DNA of 64,000 nucleotides, from positions 21,872,283 through 21,936,282 of the forward strand of contig NC_063156.1 in NCBI RefSeq assembly GCF_020921035.1, read 5' to 3'. This document shows, in pieces, positions 47,417 to 61,163 of the stretch. Origin of the DNA: Rhodamnia argentea (lineage: Eukaryota > Streptophyta > Magnoliopsida > Myrtales > Myrtaceae). How positions within the stretch are numbered: the first letter of the stretch is position 1; each line of letters opens with the position of its first letter. The notes beneath the pieces were generated by a model. It made no database searches, was not told the origin of the DNA, and worked only from the letters and a program-made list of their open reading frames with translations. The position numbers and the translations under genes are program-made.

Positions 47417-49099
47417 GCTCACGACTGTGCAAGATGGGTTTGAAGGAGAGGTGTCCAAGTTTTGTTTTTCTCATGATTGTTTCCATGACTTCACGGATAG
47501 TAGTACTTCAGCAGATTTTTTTTTTTTTTTTCCTTTTCATCTTGGACTTTCGATATTGAATCTGTCATCGTAAACACTTTTTCTATCAGAAATCTAGCTT
47601 AGTTGCCTATGAAATTCCTCAAAAAACAACGTTTGTCTCGCTCTTTCAATTTCTCGTCTCATCAACTCATAACAATTTGCCAATAGACATGCGGCATTGC
47701 TGATAAGAGATCAGAGGTGAAGACGCTAGTATTATAGGTGCTGAGTTTGACTCCCAAGTTAGAGATACATAGTTAGAAATAGCACACACCAAAAAAAAAA
47801 AAAATTATAACAATCCCGCTGATGAGCAGGCCACGCAAGAATTTGGAATTTGGGCCATGCATGAACAGTTCCGATTTCAAATTTTGGGCCATCTGTGAAT
47901 CTCTTTTGGCGGAAGATTGGGCTAGGTCCATAAGTGGAGTGCTCATCCCGTCCGGTCCATGCCCGATCGAAAGGTCATTAACTCTCAAAGATTCAACGAG
48001 TTGCATTCACCAGCCATCCTTGATGGATTCGTATGAGATCCACCGCGCCGCGCGACGGCCTTCCACACGAGCACCTCGGTCGCAAAGACATTCGTTTCGT
48101 GCAACCGGCAATGCTTGCGACGATAAATATGACCGAGATAGAACCGCTCTAGCGATGATAAATATAAGAGTTAGATGTCTTCCCCACCACCATGTGTTTC
48201 ACCAATGCAAGATGCTTTCCCTTTTCCTTGGTTAGAGTAGATGAAATTATTGGAGTGTGCTAACCCATTAGCTTTGCCTCGCTTTAAATGGTCGAGGCGT
48301 CGGGAGATGAGAAAATGATCAGGTAGTGAGTGACGGCTGTCAATTTTCTTCACACGAATCATCACATTAGGAGGGATTCACGAGTGGCTCACACGGTTTA
48401 GTAGATCATGTGAAATGTGCTAACGTGCACAGCCAATAGGTAAAGGACGAGCGATAATTTTGGCAATAAATCTAAGGGCCATAAATGCAAAACACGAAGA
48501 AGGAAATGGACCTGGAAATGTCGCTTTCCCCAAAATTTTTGAAACTTCAAAAATGGCCTCATCAACTGCAACGCCATGGCGCTCTGCAGCAGACAACCAA
48601 CCCCACCAGATTTGCTGCGCACCAACTTCTTATTAGATTTGGTGGCATTCAATTTCCTTTGTCGATTACAAGTTTCGTGCTCGAAATTTTGAACTTTGTC
48701 CCCGCGGTGTCCTCAGTCTATTGGAAGTTTCTTTTATCTTGGTTTCCTTTTGGCATCCGAAGAGAGAAATCAAGGAGCTCCTCCACCAACCGGTGAGGAT
48801 GATTGCAAGAAGGATGTCCCCAATTCGACCAGGTCACCATGAGTAGGACTCCTACCATAACATAATCGACGGATCCAAGATGTACCTCAAAATCCTATTT
48901 CAATCTGATCCAAAAAGATTCGAATCCAAAAGTTTCTTATAATTTAATCCATAACAATTTTCGCATTGAACCCACAAATGCCTATATTTTTTAGTCAAAT
49001 TGAAATCAGTAGAGTTTTCTCTTCGAAGCAACAACTGCCAACTGGTACCATAAGGAAGCGGCCATAAACTAGGGAGCCTTGACCAATTTGAAAAATCAC
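47417..49099. other. 3' flank of the PAH gene and intergenic DNA
   Basis: The first 250 bp probably hold the 3' UTR. No other gene is seen. Open frames of 60-140 codons at 47773-48796 on both strands have no domain. Confidence 0.45.
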
Positions 49100-49144
49100 G
49101 GCAGTTTGTTCTGGGTTCCAAACTCAACTGTGACAATTAAACAC

Positions 49145-49175
<31 letters not shown>
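49100..49175 (-). pseudogene. Chloroplast 16S rRNA fragment (nuclear plastid insertion)
   Basis: The stretch ending gttgcgctcgttgcgggac and ttaaccca is the reverse complement of the highly conserved 16S rRNA segment around the 1100 region. The preceding ggcagtttgttctgggttcc and aactaaacacgag-like sequence also matches plastid 16S, with a few substitutions. Only about 76 bp are present, so it is a non-functional transferred fragment. Confidence 0.75.
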
Positions 49176-49536
49176 TAACCTATGAATGTAACAACTACAA
49201 GAAAAAGACCTTATGATAGTCAATATGGGACCTCACCACACATCAATGCATGGTGTTCTTCGGCTCATCTTTTAAGTCCTTGGACCACTCGAAAAATTGA
49301 AATAATAAGATATGGGCTATAGTTTTAGCTATTATCAATGAAGGTAATAGAGTATATTTTCTAAGAAAAGATTAGGTTACTAATAGGGATCCGGATCTAT
49401 TATGACATAGCCATGAGGCACGAAACGGATCTTTTTCATCTTCTACAACCTTTTCGGGGCTTTGAATCGATGCTATTCGGACAGTAGTAGATCAAGGTAT
49501 GCAATGAGCGGAAGTCATGATAAAAGGTCATGGTCT

Positions 49537-49623
49537 TGGAAACACATCACATTATGGCGGGGTAACGTTTCACGGTTTAATGAATCTTCTACTTATTTGA
49601 TGGGATGGTTAAGAGATTATCTA
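49537..49623 (+). pseudogene. psaB: Chloroplast psaB fragment (nuclear plastid insertion)
   Basis: This 87-bp frame encodes [20 protein letters not shown] followed by LMGWLRDYL, a conserved part of the photosystem I P700 apoprotein A2 (PsaB). The next codon, a conserved tryptophan in PsaB, is TGA here. Upstream sequence does not continue psaB, so only a short insert is present. The stretch between it and the 16S fragment (49176-49536) is not identified and could contain further organellar pieces. Confidence 0.8.
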
Positions 49624-51416
49624 TGATTGTAACCTTAGCACTTTTATTTGCGAATCCCTTTGTGTAATATGATAAATATAAAAAAAATTTGTATTTTTTT
49701 CGTTTTTTTATGAATCAAACTCAATAGAATTTGATCAATCATTTTTTCTGTTGTTAATGTGGAAAACTGAACCAAGAATTCTCTCTCTTCATCATCAATT
49801 GAATCACAGTTCACGGCCCATGCGACTATTTACCAAAAACACAAGTCTCTGCAAAGTCATAAGACCATGAACGGGGCCGATGCCTGCCCAGTGCCGGAAG
49901 GTTAAGGAAGTTAGTGACACGATGATAGGAGAGCCGGCGATCGAAGCTCCGTCTCACACCACGAGTGCGGACTCGAGATCGTTCGCACCCGACCCCGAAT
50001 GTATCCGAAACCCGAAAACGGAGGTGTAAATCTGAGTGACGCATCGAATCCGATCAAGTAAATGAGCACTTGAAACCCAAAAACGCTGCACTATAGAAAA
50101 AATTGAACACATAAATGTCGTAACAACTTAAATAATCTAGACGACTATAAGGCAACGACGATACTATGTTAACAAAGTTCGGTTGTATTTCGGGTCATAG
50201 CACCCTAAATTTGCGTGCAAACCCGAAACATGTTACTAATCTATATAATTAAGTTATCGTCCCAACCTAACAAAGAAAGAGATTGGTAGTAAAACATGGA
50301 GAGTGACGGTAGTTTGAATGGCTAAATTCGTCGAAATGCTTGGCATAAGCCGAATTCAGTTAGACGTACGAAGAATTGAAAATTACGAAGAACGACGAGT
50401 TATATTATTGGAGGGAGACGGCACCCAAGAGACAAAAATGCTTTAGCCTCTTAGGCTTGCATGTGAAATTATGGAGGACGATCAAAAAACTAATTAGCCT
50501 GTGGCACACCTACCACGATGCTCAACATGATGAGACTATAGAGTCGTGACAAAGAATGATAATCTTAAAAAAGAAAAAAAAAACACACAACAGTAAAAGC
50601 AGCACTAAATTGACAAAATTAAGTTGGTATCTAGAAAAAAAAAATAATGACTTTAAGATTGCAACAGCCCTTTTTACGCGCTCAAAGTATCGAAACGTGT
50701 GAGCTCACTCCATCTCAACCTTCGAACAACGAGAACTTCACTTCGAACCCATACGATCTGAATGCCGAGAGAGAGAGAGAGTCGGCTCACATGCACCGGA
50801 TTACATGCGATATTCTACTGCTCCTGTGCTTGATGACGAGGGTCCACCACATGGTGCGATGGTCCCCATTTCGGCTGCAACAAAGCGGTATCTTCTTCAC
50901 CTTTTCTTGGATTCTAAGTCACAAGAAATGATCCCTTCGAGAGACAAGAAAGGTAAAAAGGTAAGTGAAAATGAGTTGTGGGTTATAAGTCATTGACTAA
51001 ACAGTTAATTAACACCTTAACGAAGAATCAATTCTTCCTCTTATGCACATCACCATATCATTACAGATGGAGATTGATAAATCAAAAAAACAAAAAATCT
51101 TTTATTAAGTAGATTTCTCGATATATATTTGTGGGGTTGGGGCATATGGAGATGATTATGAAGTTGGGTCGAGGCCTCCGAGGAAAGATCACATGATTCA
51201 GCCTGAAGCTCGAAGGAATGTCTTTCGGATCTGGCGATTGTTGTTCTTATTCCATGCATGTAAGCCCATCTGCTCATGTTATGTGTCTCGCCACGCACCA
51301 AAAAGCGAAGGCCACATGTAAGGATGGGTCAGATCTAGCAACCCCAAAACCAACATAGTAAAATACGTGGCCACGTGGATAATAATGTCGGGAAAATATA
51401 ATTTAGCGAATTCCCA
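49624..51416. other. Intergenic DNA, no gene seen
   Basis: AT-rich sequence with oligo-A runs near 50570-50645. Open frames at 49826-50044 and 50647-50996 have no recognisable domain. Nothing else can be supported. Confidence 0.45.
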
Positions 51417-51855
51417 TTTATAAAAGGTAAGATGAGCCCTTAAACTTTAGCTTAATGTGTTATGTGGCCGCCTGAACTTTTAATTTGATCAATATGATTT
51501 ATAAACTTTAGCTCAATGTGTAATGTGATCCTTGAACTTTCAATTTGTTCAATCCGGTCTCCGAACTTTTGAAACATATTCAACTTAGTCCATGAACCGC
51601 AAGAAAATGTCCAATGTCGTACCCGAACTTGAAGTAATGGAAATACCACATTGAACATTTTTCTATAATTCATGGACTAAGTTGAACATGTTCCAAAAGT
51701 TCGAGAATCATATTGATCAAATTAAAAATTTAAGGACCACATAGCACATTAGGCTAAAGTTCAATGACTATATAAGTAAAATTAAAAGTTCAATTATCAT
51801 ATTGTATATTGAATAAAAGTTCATGGACCGTTTGTGTGATTATTCCTTTATAAAG
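51417..51855. mobile_element. Foldback element with 'gaactttaattt' repeats
   Basis: The left half (from tttataaaaggtaa, with taaactttagcttaatgtg and gaacttttaatttgatcaat) is approximately the reverse complement of the right half (ending ttcctttataaag). The whole 440 bp can fold back on itself around about 51620-51650. It has no coding capacity. This is a non-autonomous inverted-repeat element. Confidence 0.6.
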
Positions 51856-54800
51856 TTCAAACTTCAAAAGATAGATAGATCTGCTTCACCCATGTTAGAA
51901 AAAATCTATTTTAACAAGGCTTCGAAATGACCCAAGTTGAAGTAACTTGTGCGAATAAATAACGATTTTTTTTTTAATCTATGGCCAGTGAGGTGCAATT
52001 GCTTATGCTTAAGCATGTGGCTTAGTCGGATAGATTTCCCGTTGACTACGCATAAAGTAGATGAAACGTAAAAGGTGAGGAGGTGGTGGGGTAGCGATTG
52101 ATTCGACTCCAAGGCTAAAAAAGGTCAGGGAAATCAATTTAATATCTATTGTGAAAAATAACAAAAGCTACAAATTGTGAATAAAAGCTCTTTTCTTTTG
52201 TATTAAATTTGCAAACATATATTAAAAATTTAAACACTGTTTTTTATATTAAATTTGCAAGCATATATAAAAAAAAAAAAAAGAAAGCCTGGTTTTATTC
52301 CCCCTTAAATATCCGGAATAATTTATTGACTTCACGTTTCCTTTTTTTTTTTTTCTTCTCACCGAGGGCCCCTTATTGGCTATCACAACCTCTCATTTGC
52401 CAAAAGATTTTGCTAATATAACTGTCTTTTGGTGACCGTGAAAATAGCAGTATGTTGTGGGCCATAAATTCTTCAAGTGGACCCTACAATAATTTTTAAT
52501 TATTTATTATCTATTTTTGTGACTTCCAACATGCTGTCATTCTAACAATCGATTAAAAAACAAATTTCATATAAGCATATTCCTTTTGCCAAATAGTGTG
52601 ATTGATTTGCCTTTTTTTTTTTTTGTTGTAATATTTTGGGCCATAAATTTGCTTATAACAAACGTAACAAGTTCATTTGGATGGGTCTGAAGAGTTGTTG
52701 GAGTATATGTTGTGGATTCATGCATATACTATGCTGACATGGCCATCCAGTATCCACGTCAATGCCATGTCAATGCGCTTCTCCAGCAATCTTCCGAGGT
52801 GGACTGAAAAATGAAAAACGTTCAAAAATTGCAAAGCCTAGCCTAGAGAGAGATGAGGAGTTGGGAGGGGAAGGGCAAACCGGAGCCACCTAGCTCCTTT
52901 TGGAGCCCAGCAACCCCTGCCGGCCATCCCCCACCCTCGCCCGCCCTTCCCGACGATGGTGGGGCGGCGGCGGCAAGAGCTTGCAGCTCTCCCCGCATTC
53001 TTCTTTCTTCTTCTTCTTCTTCTTTTGAATTTCACCTTATTCTTTGAATTTAGATTTAGATGGCATAAATACAAAAGATTTAGGACTAAATTGGCATAAT
53101 TACAATAAGTTCAAGACTTTTTTAGTAATTTCAATGGAATTTCTCTCAAACAGAGTGCTAAGAAAGAACTCTCATCCAATAAGCTTTTGCCACTCTAAAA
53201 AGAAGAGAGCTTTTATCAACTTCAAGTAATTATCTCCTCTCACAGTCTATTCTCATCGAGCTCTAGCCTCTACATATCTACATAACCTTTAAGAGAGCCT
53301 ATGAAAATTCCGCAACAAGGTAATGATATCGACCCTAAAGATGACCCCATTAGAGAACTCCCTATTTGGGATATAAAACTTGGAACAAGAAGAAAAGGAT
53401 GAAAGACATTAGATTTATTCCATGCATGATGAGAGCGGTTCCCTTTTCCATCATGACCGCTCAATATAAAATCAAGGTCAAGGACCAATTCGGGTCACCA
53501 ACCAAACCCTAATTTACCCCCCCGATTGTGCTCTCGGAGGACCTAATTATCGGGTGGGTGTGGGAAGATGAGACCCACATCCGGGTTTGGTGCTCCCAAC
53601 CGAATGACCACGACCCATCACAACTGTCCCCTAGTTCACATACATTGTCCCTTAACACCAAGATTTAACCACCCACTTGACCTAATCGCGCGCATGCTCG
53701 AGTTTCGAGGCTCGGATCGACAGCACTTCGACATTGAGCAGATTACAGACACATCGGCCATAACATATCTCGTGGGGGTCAGGATAATCTGACTGCCTGA
53801 CATAAATTATCATCATAAAAAAAAAACAACAATAACAAGAACATATATGTTCGGAAGGAAGAAGTTAAGATAACAGTTCGACCATAGATAATATAAACCT
53901 AAATATGGTTTTTGCCATTGATCTTTTTTTACTTAGAATTGGATTTACGGGCGAGCTGTGGAGGGTTTTACAAACATCCAATTCTCATCGATTGCACGCA
54001 TGCAAGCAAATCAACTGAACAAGCTATGGAGCAGCAACGTGGAGGAGTAATGATACGAGCAACTCGGTTGATGGGCTTACGGACACTAAATGCTGGCACA
54101 GGCGTCGCGTGAATTCCCTGTCCTAATGAATTTTTACCCGCATTGATTGCGGGGGCAATGATGCTTCAGATGCTCGTCTTGCTATGCAACCCTGCGTTAT
54201 TGCTTGCTGCCACCACCGTTGTCCAGTGACCATCACTTGGGTTTGTTGGGCGGTCCTGGGATCGACATCGCCCACCTTAATATTCGCAAAAGCTTTTTGG
54301 TGGGGTGTCGCTGGAATCTCAAAAGTGATGTGCTTGGCTTTGCTTGCTGTTCTGGTTGACTGATGGTGCTCTGGATCCATGGAGGAAGCAAAGGGACATC
54401 AAAGGTGAGACACCACAGATGTTTCGAATGGGCGCGGTTGGAAATGATGATGAGATCGAAACTCCAATCTTCTGCTCCGGGTAGATAGACTAGACATCGA
54501 TACGAATAGATAGATCCGAGAGTCCTTTGAATAACGAGTTCATCGAGCAATCTGATCTCTTTTTGGTAAATGTTAATGCTATTCGATTTCATGCGTAATC
54601 TATTCACGCCTCTGGATTTCCAAACCTCATCTCTTGTTCGATAGCACCTTAACATTCCACTTTGCTCGTATATAGACTATTATAGGGTATGTTGAAATAC
54701 ACGTCATTATAGAATATTACATCGGAGAATCGATGTGGACTTGAACAGTTAATATATCCTAATTGAGTGAAGGTGGATCCTTTGGATATATTGACTGATT

Positions 54801-57180
54801 CGGATTTGGGCTCTATGTTGGCGATCTCTCCTTTCTCTTTTTCTTTTTCTTTTTAAATTCAAAATGGTAAGATGAAACTCAAGCCTGGCAGCTTGCTGCG
54901 TAGGAACGCGTGGGAACGACCTAATTCGTCTCTCTAGATGAGTTAAAGGTTTGTAATGCACGCACAGGTTTAAGGGATTTACGAGGATGACTCATATTTT
55001 TGAGTGAGAATTATTTAAAATCATAATCTTGCCAATCATTAAAAAAAAAAAAAACTCACATTATAAATCAGACGAAGAAGAGCTTTCTATTCACAAAATC
55101 GACATACGCGTAACTCATGCAATTTAGGCCACATAGTTCCAAGCCGATATCCTTTCGGTAATGCAATTTCAATTTTCTATTTCCGGAACAAAAATTTGTT
55201 CCAAAAATAGATTTGAAATAGAAATGAAAACTTAAAATTTTCAATTTTTCTATTTTCGGAACAAAAATGGGAAATAAGAATTTTTCTCATCGCCCATTCC
55301 CTCTCTCTTGCGTCCTTTTCGCCAATCGCTGGTCCGCTGTCCATCAATCGCCGTCAGTCCACCGTCCGCCAATCGCCGTCGGTCCACCGTTCGCCGGCGA
55401 CCCCGGAACTTCATGTTAGTATCAAATGAATTTCTGTTCCGAGAATAGAAATATCGTGTTACTATTAAACGCATTCATCTGTTCGAAAACTCGTCCAGAA
55501 ATTTAAAAAAAGAAAAAATTACTTTCATTAAAAATTAATTTTAAAAACAGAATAGTTATCGCGACCGGAAATGTTGGTGAAGGCAGGAACCGGGGGGGCA
55601 ACCTAGTCGTTGGCAGGTCGCAAAGCCACAGTGGCGCACGTGGCCCCCATTCTCGCGTCCTTGGTGTCCACACCTCTTCAATTTTTACAGTCACATTGTA
55701 TATCTGCTAAAAAAAAAAAAGAGTATAAAATTCAACAGGAAAAAAAGGAAAAAGAAAAAGATTATCAGATCGCTGGTGACATTTGTCATAATCTCGACCG
55801 CCCAGTGAAACGGTGCCGCCACGTGTGCAGCTTCGAATCATATAAAAAAAAAGATAAAATCTCTAAAATTCGCGCCTTATCTAATTTGGGAAATTAATAG
55901 AATATTGAAAAAAAATGCACTCGCCGACACTCCAAAAAAAAAAAAATAATAATAATAATAATCAAGAAACTCCCAAATAATATATTTCAAACCTTAATTT
56001 AGAAATTTCCGGATGTGGGTCGTTCCAAATTCGTTGAGAAACCAAATGACTTGTCCACGTGGACACGAGCGAAGTGTGAAAAAGGCAGAAACGTCGAAAC
56101 CACACAACGGCATTCCACAAGCCCAAAAATCATGTCCTAATCCACATTATTCGCGTCATTAAGTATGTAGTCTTATAAATTATGAGCGATCGAGCAATTG
56201 GAAAACTTAATAATTCATGATATATATATATATATATATAGATATTATTACCTTTTTAGAATTTGGACAAATTTGGAAAAAAGACAGAGGAAAAAAAATA
56301 TATGAATGACTTGAGTGATTAGTTTGATCTTCCCTCCATACGAAAATTGAGCATGTGACAATTGCTTCGGAGCAGAACAAGAAAGTTTAAGGTCGCTTTA
56401 CGCATTAACTCTTTAAAATTAAAAGATAAAATTTTAAATAAATGTCTGAAATGGCCTTATTCTTACGGTGGATCTTATTTCACATAAACAAATGACTAAG
56501 AGCCTTTTTGTCAATTTCTTTTTCGAATTTTTTTTCTTTTTTTTTTTCGATTTTTCTGTTTTTCTTATTTCCCTTTTTTCTTTTTTTTCCTGTTTTCTTT
56601 TCCCCTCCCCTTGCCATCACCGGCATCGATCGGGCAATGGTTTCCCTCCCGTGTCAGTCGAGGGTCACCCTTGCCTAGGTTGCATGGGCGATGGTTGGGC
56701 GAGAAAAAAAGAAAAATAAAAATAAATAAAAAAAAGTAAATGACGAGAATGATTTTGGTGAGACTATCTTTTGAGATAAAAAAGACCTTTCAGGCCTTTA
56801 TTTAAAATAAAATTTACTTTAGGTTTTTATTTAAGAAAATAAAGAGGCTTGATGTCTTTATTTGAGATTTTTTCAAATTAAAATGACGTTCAAAGCTGAT
56901 GCCAAACGACGTCGTCTCGCTCCCGCCACATCACTCCCCTGTTACCACCTTCCTCCTTTAAAAAGAAGAAGCCAAGCCAACGGAGCAGGAGCAGAAGCAC
57001 AGCACGGCACAGCACGGCATCGAAAAAGTGCACAGACACTCTCTCTCTCTACCCCAGCCGAGGCCGATGCCGCCGGCGATATCGCCGGAGATGCCGGCGG
57101 CGCCACCTTCTCCTCCTGCCTCCTAATTCCGCCCACTTCCACCACCGCGACCGAATCGCCGCCCGCCGGAAACCGCCACA
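51856..57180. other. Repeat-rich intergenic DNA upstream of the TORTIFOLIA1-like gene
   Basis: No gene is supported. GC-rich islands at about 52850-53000 and 56600-56700 have the composition of the cores of the inverted-repeat elements at 22-24 kb and are probably remnants of that family. A TTC repeat lies near 53000-53025, an (AT)n run at about 56218-56240, and T-rich runs at 56515-56600. The interval 55140-55560 has repeated tattt(c/t)cggaacaaaaat segments, as in a degraded inverted-repeat element. The last 150 bp before 57181 are GC-rich with a ctctctctct leader run and form the likely 5' UTR of the next gene. Confidence 0.45.
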
Positions 57181-60100
57181 ATGCCAGCCTACACTCCTCC
57201 GCAACCGCTGCAGAACCTCAAGCAGAGGGTTCTCACCTGCATCACCAAGCTCGCCGACCGCGACACTCACTCCATCGCGTCCTCGGAGCTGGACTCCATT
57301 GCTCGGTCGCTCGATCCGGCGTCGTTCTCGGCCTTCATCTCTTGCATCAACTCCACCGACGCGTCTGACAAGTCTCCGGTGCGCAAGCAATGCGTGAGCC
57401 TCCTCACGACTCTCTCGGTCACTCACGGCAACACTCTCTCTCCTCACCTTCCGAAGATGATCTCCGGCATCACGCGCCGCCTCCGCGATCCGGACTCCGC
57501 CGTCCGATCCGGCTGCGTCAGCGCCACTGCTGCTCTTGCCACGAACGTGAACAAACCTTCCTTCGATTCGTTCCTGAAGGCTTTCTCCGACGCACTCTTC
57601 ACCGAGCAAGACGTGAACGCGCAGATGAGCGCGGCTCTGTGTTTAGCGTCGGCTATCAATGCTTCGCCGGATCCTGAGCCTGCAAAGTTGTGCAGGTTGT
57701 TGCCGAGGTTCGAGAGACTGTTGAAGGCCGACGCTTTTAGGGCGAACTCGGCGGCACTGACGCTGATTGAGAGCGTAGTTGGTGTCGGCGCGGCTAGGAG
57801 CGAGGCAGTGTTGAAGAATTTGGTGCCTTGTGTGCTTGGGTTCCTCAGTGGCGAGGACTGGGCTGCGAGGAAGGCCTCCGCGGAGGTTCTACTGAAATTG
57901 GCGGTCGTGGAGAGAGATTTGTTGGTGGAGTTTAAGCCCGCATGCCTAAAGGTCTTTGAGAATCGGCGGTTTGATAAGGTCTGATTCTTAATCTTTGACA
58001 CTGCATAATTTGCAACTTTATCTGTATGATTTGGGATGGTGGCTCTGATCAAAATGGCAGCTTTGAAGAATTTTGATCTCCAGGACATGATCCATGACAA
58101 TAACGTGGTAGTTGAACCGTGATTTCCTTTTTAGGGGTAATTTGCTAGTGTATGTATTAGGTGGGCAGTAGATTTGGACCTGGATTTCTGCATTAGTCAT
58201 CCCGTGACAAACTTCTCATTGGTGTCGATTTTCCAATTTTTGGATCATGAATTGAAGGTCGAATTAATCCGTATGGTTTTCTAGGTGAAGGCAGTTAGGG
58301 AGGTTATGAACCAGACGGTGGAGGCCTGGAAGCTGATTCCTGATCTTTCTGAGGAGGTGTCCACTCCGCTTCAGTCAGTCTCTTCTTCCAAAGGTTCGGA
58401 TCTTTCTAGCATTTTTACTTCTTGCTGGGTTTGCCGCGAGATCTACAAAAGGTTAAATTCCATTCACATTATTGTGGTGCTAACCACTCTGGACCTGAAA
58501 ATGGCAACAACAACAAAAAAAATGGTTACGCAAATTAGATATTAATCTGGATTGATGTCTTCTTGGATTATGAATGTTGGAACAGTTTGCCGAGCCATAG
58601 ACATAGCCATAGGATTCATGGTTGCTCAATAGGTTCAGATTTGACAAAGTTGTGACGTTAGTTTATTTTATTGCCTGCCATATTCTCAAGATCGTTTGCC
58701 AATATTTTTCTGTTGTGGTATCTGCTTGATTCAAGCTCTTTCTTCCATCTGTCAACACAGAAAATGCGAGTGACGGTCGTTATCCATCTACATCAAGAAC
58801 TCTCTCTTCTTCTGGATCTGTTGGGCCTCAGATGAGGAAAAAACCAACACCACCCAGCCGTCCAACTGCACTGACTGGTTCATCTGCATCTGCAAGCACT
58901 CTAAGGAAGAGAAGTCCACTGAAGAGTAGCAACAGAAATGTCAGTCCCATCCTTCGGAAGGTGGATCATAAGAAGCCTTCGGACTGGAAAGTTGAAATTG
59001 CTATTTCCAGATCTACTTTATCAAAGGGGACTGGTGGGGATGATCTCAGGGAGACGAATGAAAACATTCCTCAAAGAAAGAGCAGTGAGATTTATGAGGT
59101 CTCAAAGCCAGAAACTAAAAGAGCCCTTTTCAGCAAGAACTCAGATGAGAATTTGCCCAAGCCTAGTGGATTCAGGTCTGGATCTCGTGTGGTTCCATGT
59201 CCCGAGGGGAGGTCTGATTTTACGCTTGTAGCTAGTAACGCTGCTGAAGATCACCACAGGAATCACAAGGACTCTGAAGATTTATCATTAATCCGCAATC
59301 AGCTTGTTCAGATCGAGCAGCAGCAATCAAGTCTACTAGATCTCCTTCAGGTCTGTTTTCCAAGCATGTGCATCGAAATGTTTTATCCAATTAATCACTG
59401 CTGACTGCACCAGGAATACACTAGAAAAAGAAAAAGTGACACCGTCATTGTATCAAGTAACAGTGTGAGAGTTTGCATATTCCAATAGAAAAACAGTTAG
59501 GATTTCTTCACATGCAGACAATGTGAAGATTTGCATAATTAGTTGCCTCATCCGTAGCAATGTTTGCACAATTGAATATTCAAGATAGTATGCTAATACT
59601 GTGAGCTATTTTTGCTCTTCGGTTACCTTTTATGGTTATATCCATATCAACACTTGTGCTGGTGCTTGTTCTCATTTTACATTCCTGTGTACTCCTATTA
59701 GCGATTCATTGGGAGCTCACAAAATGGAATGCGTTCTCTGGAGACACGTGTGCATGGTTTAGAGATGGCATTGGATGAGATCTCATATGACTTGGCACTA
59801 ACAAGTGGAAGGATGACTAGTACCAACTCCAAGAGAACCTCTTGTTGCATGTTACCTACCGATTTCTTGAGTTCAAGATTTCGGAGGAAGCCAGAGGGTC
59901 GGTACTCAAGTTCCAGGTTCATCTCTTCCGATACACCATCAGTATCCTCCACACGCTTCAGAACTGATAGGAGCTGTGACAATGGAGTGTGTAATTTGGA
60001 GAACCGCAGGTTTCGACAGCAGGGTGGTGCTGGCTTCATGGTGAATCCATTGGCCAAGATTCATACTGAGAATCGGTCAATTCCTGAGATGGTGCAGTAG
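57181..60100 (+). CDS. TORTIFOLIA1/SPIRAL2-like microtubule-associated protein
   Basis: Four exons, 57181-57978, 58285-58393, 58761-59350 and 59702-60100, join in phase across GT-AG introns to give 631 residues. Residues about 1-295 form an N-terminal TOG/HEAT-like helical repeat domain (LKQRVLTCITKLADRDT, the SPHLPKMISGI segment, then VRSGCVSATAALA). A basic Ser/Pro-rich linker follows (RKKPTPPSRPTALTG, STLRKRSPLKSS). Residues about 480-530 carry a helical segment with LIRNQLVQIEQQQSSLLDLLQ split over exons 3 and 4 and SLETRVHGLE. This layout is that of TORTIFOLIA1-like plant proteins, which bind cortical microtubules and shape growth direction. At 631 residues it resembles the shorter TOR1-like members more than TOR1 itself. 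The start is the first ATG of the HEAT-coding frame. Confidence 0.88.
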
Positions 60101-61163
60101 CCAATACAATTGTCAGGTACTGAGTCATGATATTTCCACCTTTCTTTAGTTCTGTCTTGGCGGATAAATGAATTGGCCTTAGTGACTGAAACCTCCTCGC
60201 AAGACAAGTCATCACATTGTACTGCCTCACATTCTTCAGTTGCAACTCATTAGAGATCATATTGAAGGTTTCATTTCACTTCTGAAATAGCAAGACCCAA
60301 ACCCCCTGCCACTGCAGACTCATATTCTCAATGTCCCATTTCGAAAATCAAGATAAATTTCGTTTTAATTCCGTAGCTGTTCCACCTCTGTGGTAACCCC
60401 TATATCCGGTTAATCTTACCATTTTCAGTCCTACTAACGAACCACTAGTTGGAGGAATAGGTGTCCTGTAAATTTGTGGTTCATTTGCAGTATCTGACCC
60501 TGATTTTTCGCATTCTATGCAACAGATGCATAGTTTTGTTTCCATCAGAAACCGGAACCTCTGAAGTCGAGCAGCTTACCAGATGGAAGGTTCTGCCTTT
60601 TAAGACTTTAAACTTCTCTTGTTGAAGTTCCTGTAAAGATGAATCTGGTGAGAGAGAGAGAAGACAAACAGATTAATTTGTCTGACTCTACGTGGGGCTG
60701 CCGGCAGAAGCCGTCACAGATCGCCTTTTGCCATATTTGAAGTGAAAGATCAAGAAACCAGATGACATCAACCTGGGCATCCCCGAATACAGAGCCTGGA
60801 ATGTGTACAGAGGGTTATGTGTCTTCTCTTTCGCGTTGGTCGCCTTAAACTTTGATCTCTTCCTTAGGTCTCAGGATTCTTGTATTGCTCTCGTAATGAT
60901 TGAACGCTGTTGTAATCACTCCACCGGTCAGTGTCGGCAGAGCCATAACTCGAATCTTGTCTGCAAATCTCACTTCACTGGACAAATGGAACCGTGTTTG
61001 CCTCGTGCGATGCATACGTCGCGAGCGGAGCGTTAAGATAGGAGGTAGTCATATATGAGGGAGATGATTTGTCTACAATCGATAAAGATCGGGGTCCAAG
61101 CCCCAACAACTTCATTGGAAGGAGGAAACACTGCAAACTTTCAAGAAATCGTGAATTTGTTAT
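60101..61163. other. 3' UTR and downstream flank of the TORTIFOLIA1-like gene
   Basis: Probable 3' UTR to around 60900-61030. No further gene is seen; the 77-codon frame at 60803-61036 has no domain. Confidence 0.45.

Noticed and set aside
49100-49175. Functional rRNA gene
   Set aside because: Only about 76 bp of 16S-like sequence is present, with substitutions, so it is a transferred fragment.
54233-54655. 140-codon minus-strand open frame, possible organellar origin
   Set aside because: It looks protein-like in places, but I could not match it to any plastid or mitochondrial gene and there is no splice or domain support.
57049-57609. 186-codon minus-strand open frame
   Set aside because: It is antisense to the first exon of the TORTIFOLIA1-like gene and reflects its GC-rich codon use.
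57444-58100. 218-codon minus-strand open frame
   Set aside because: It is also antisense to the TORTIFOLIA1-like first exon and runs into its intron.
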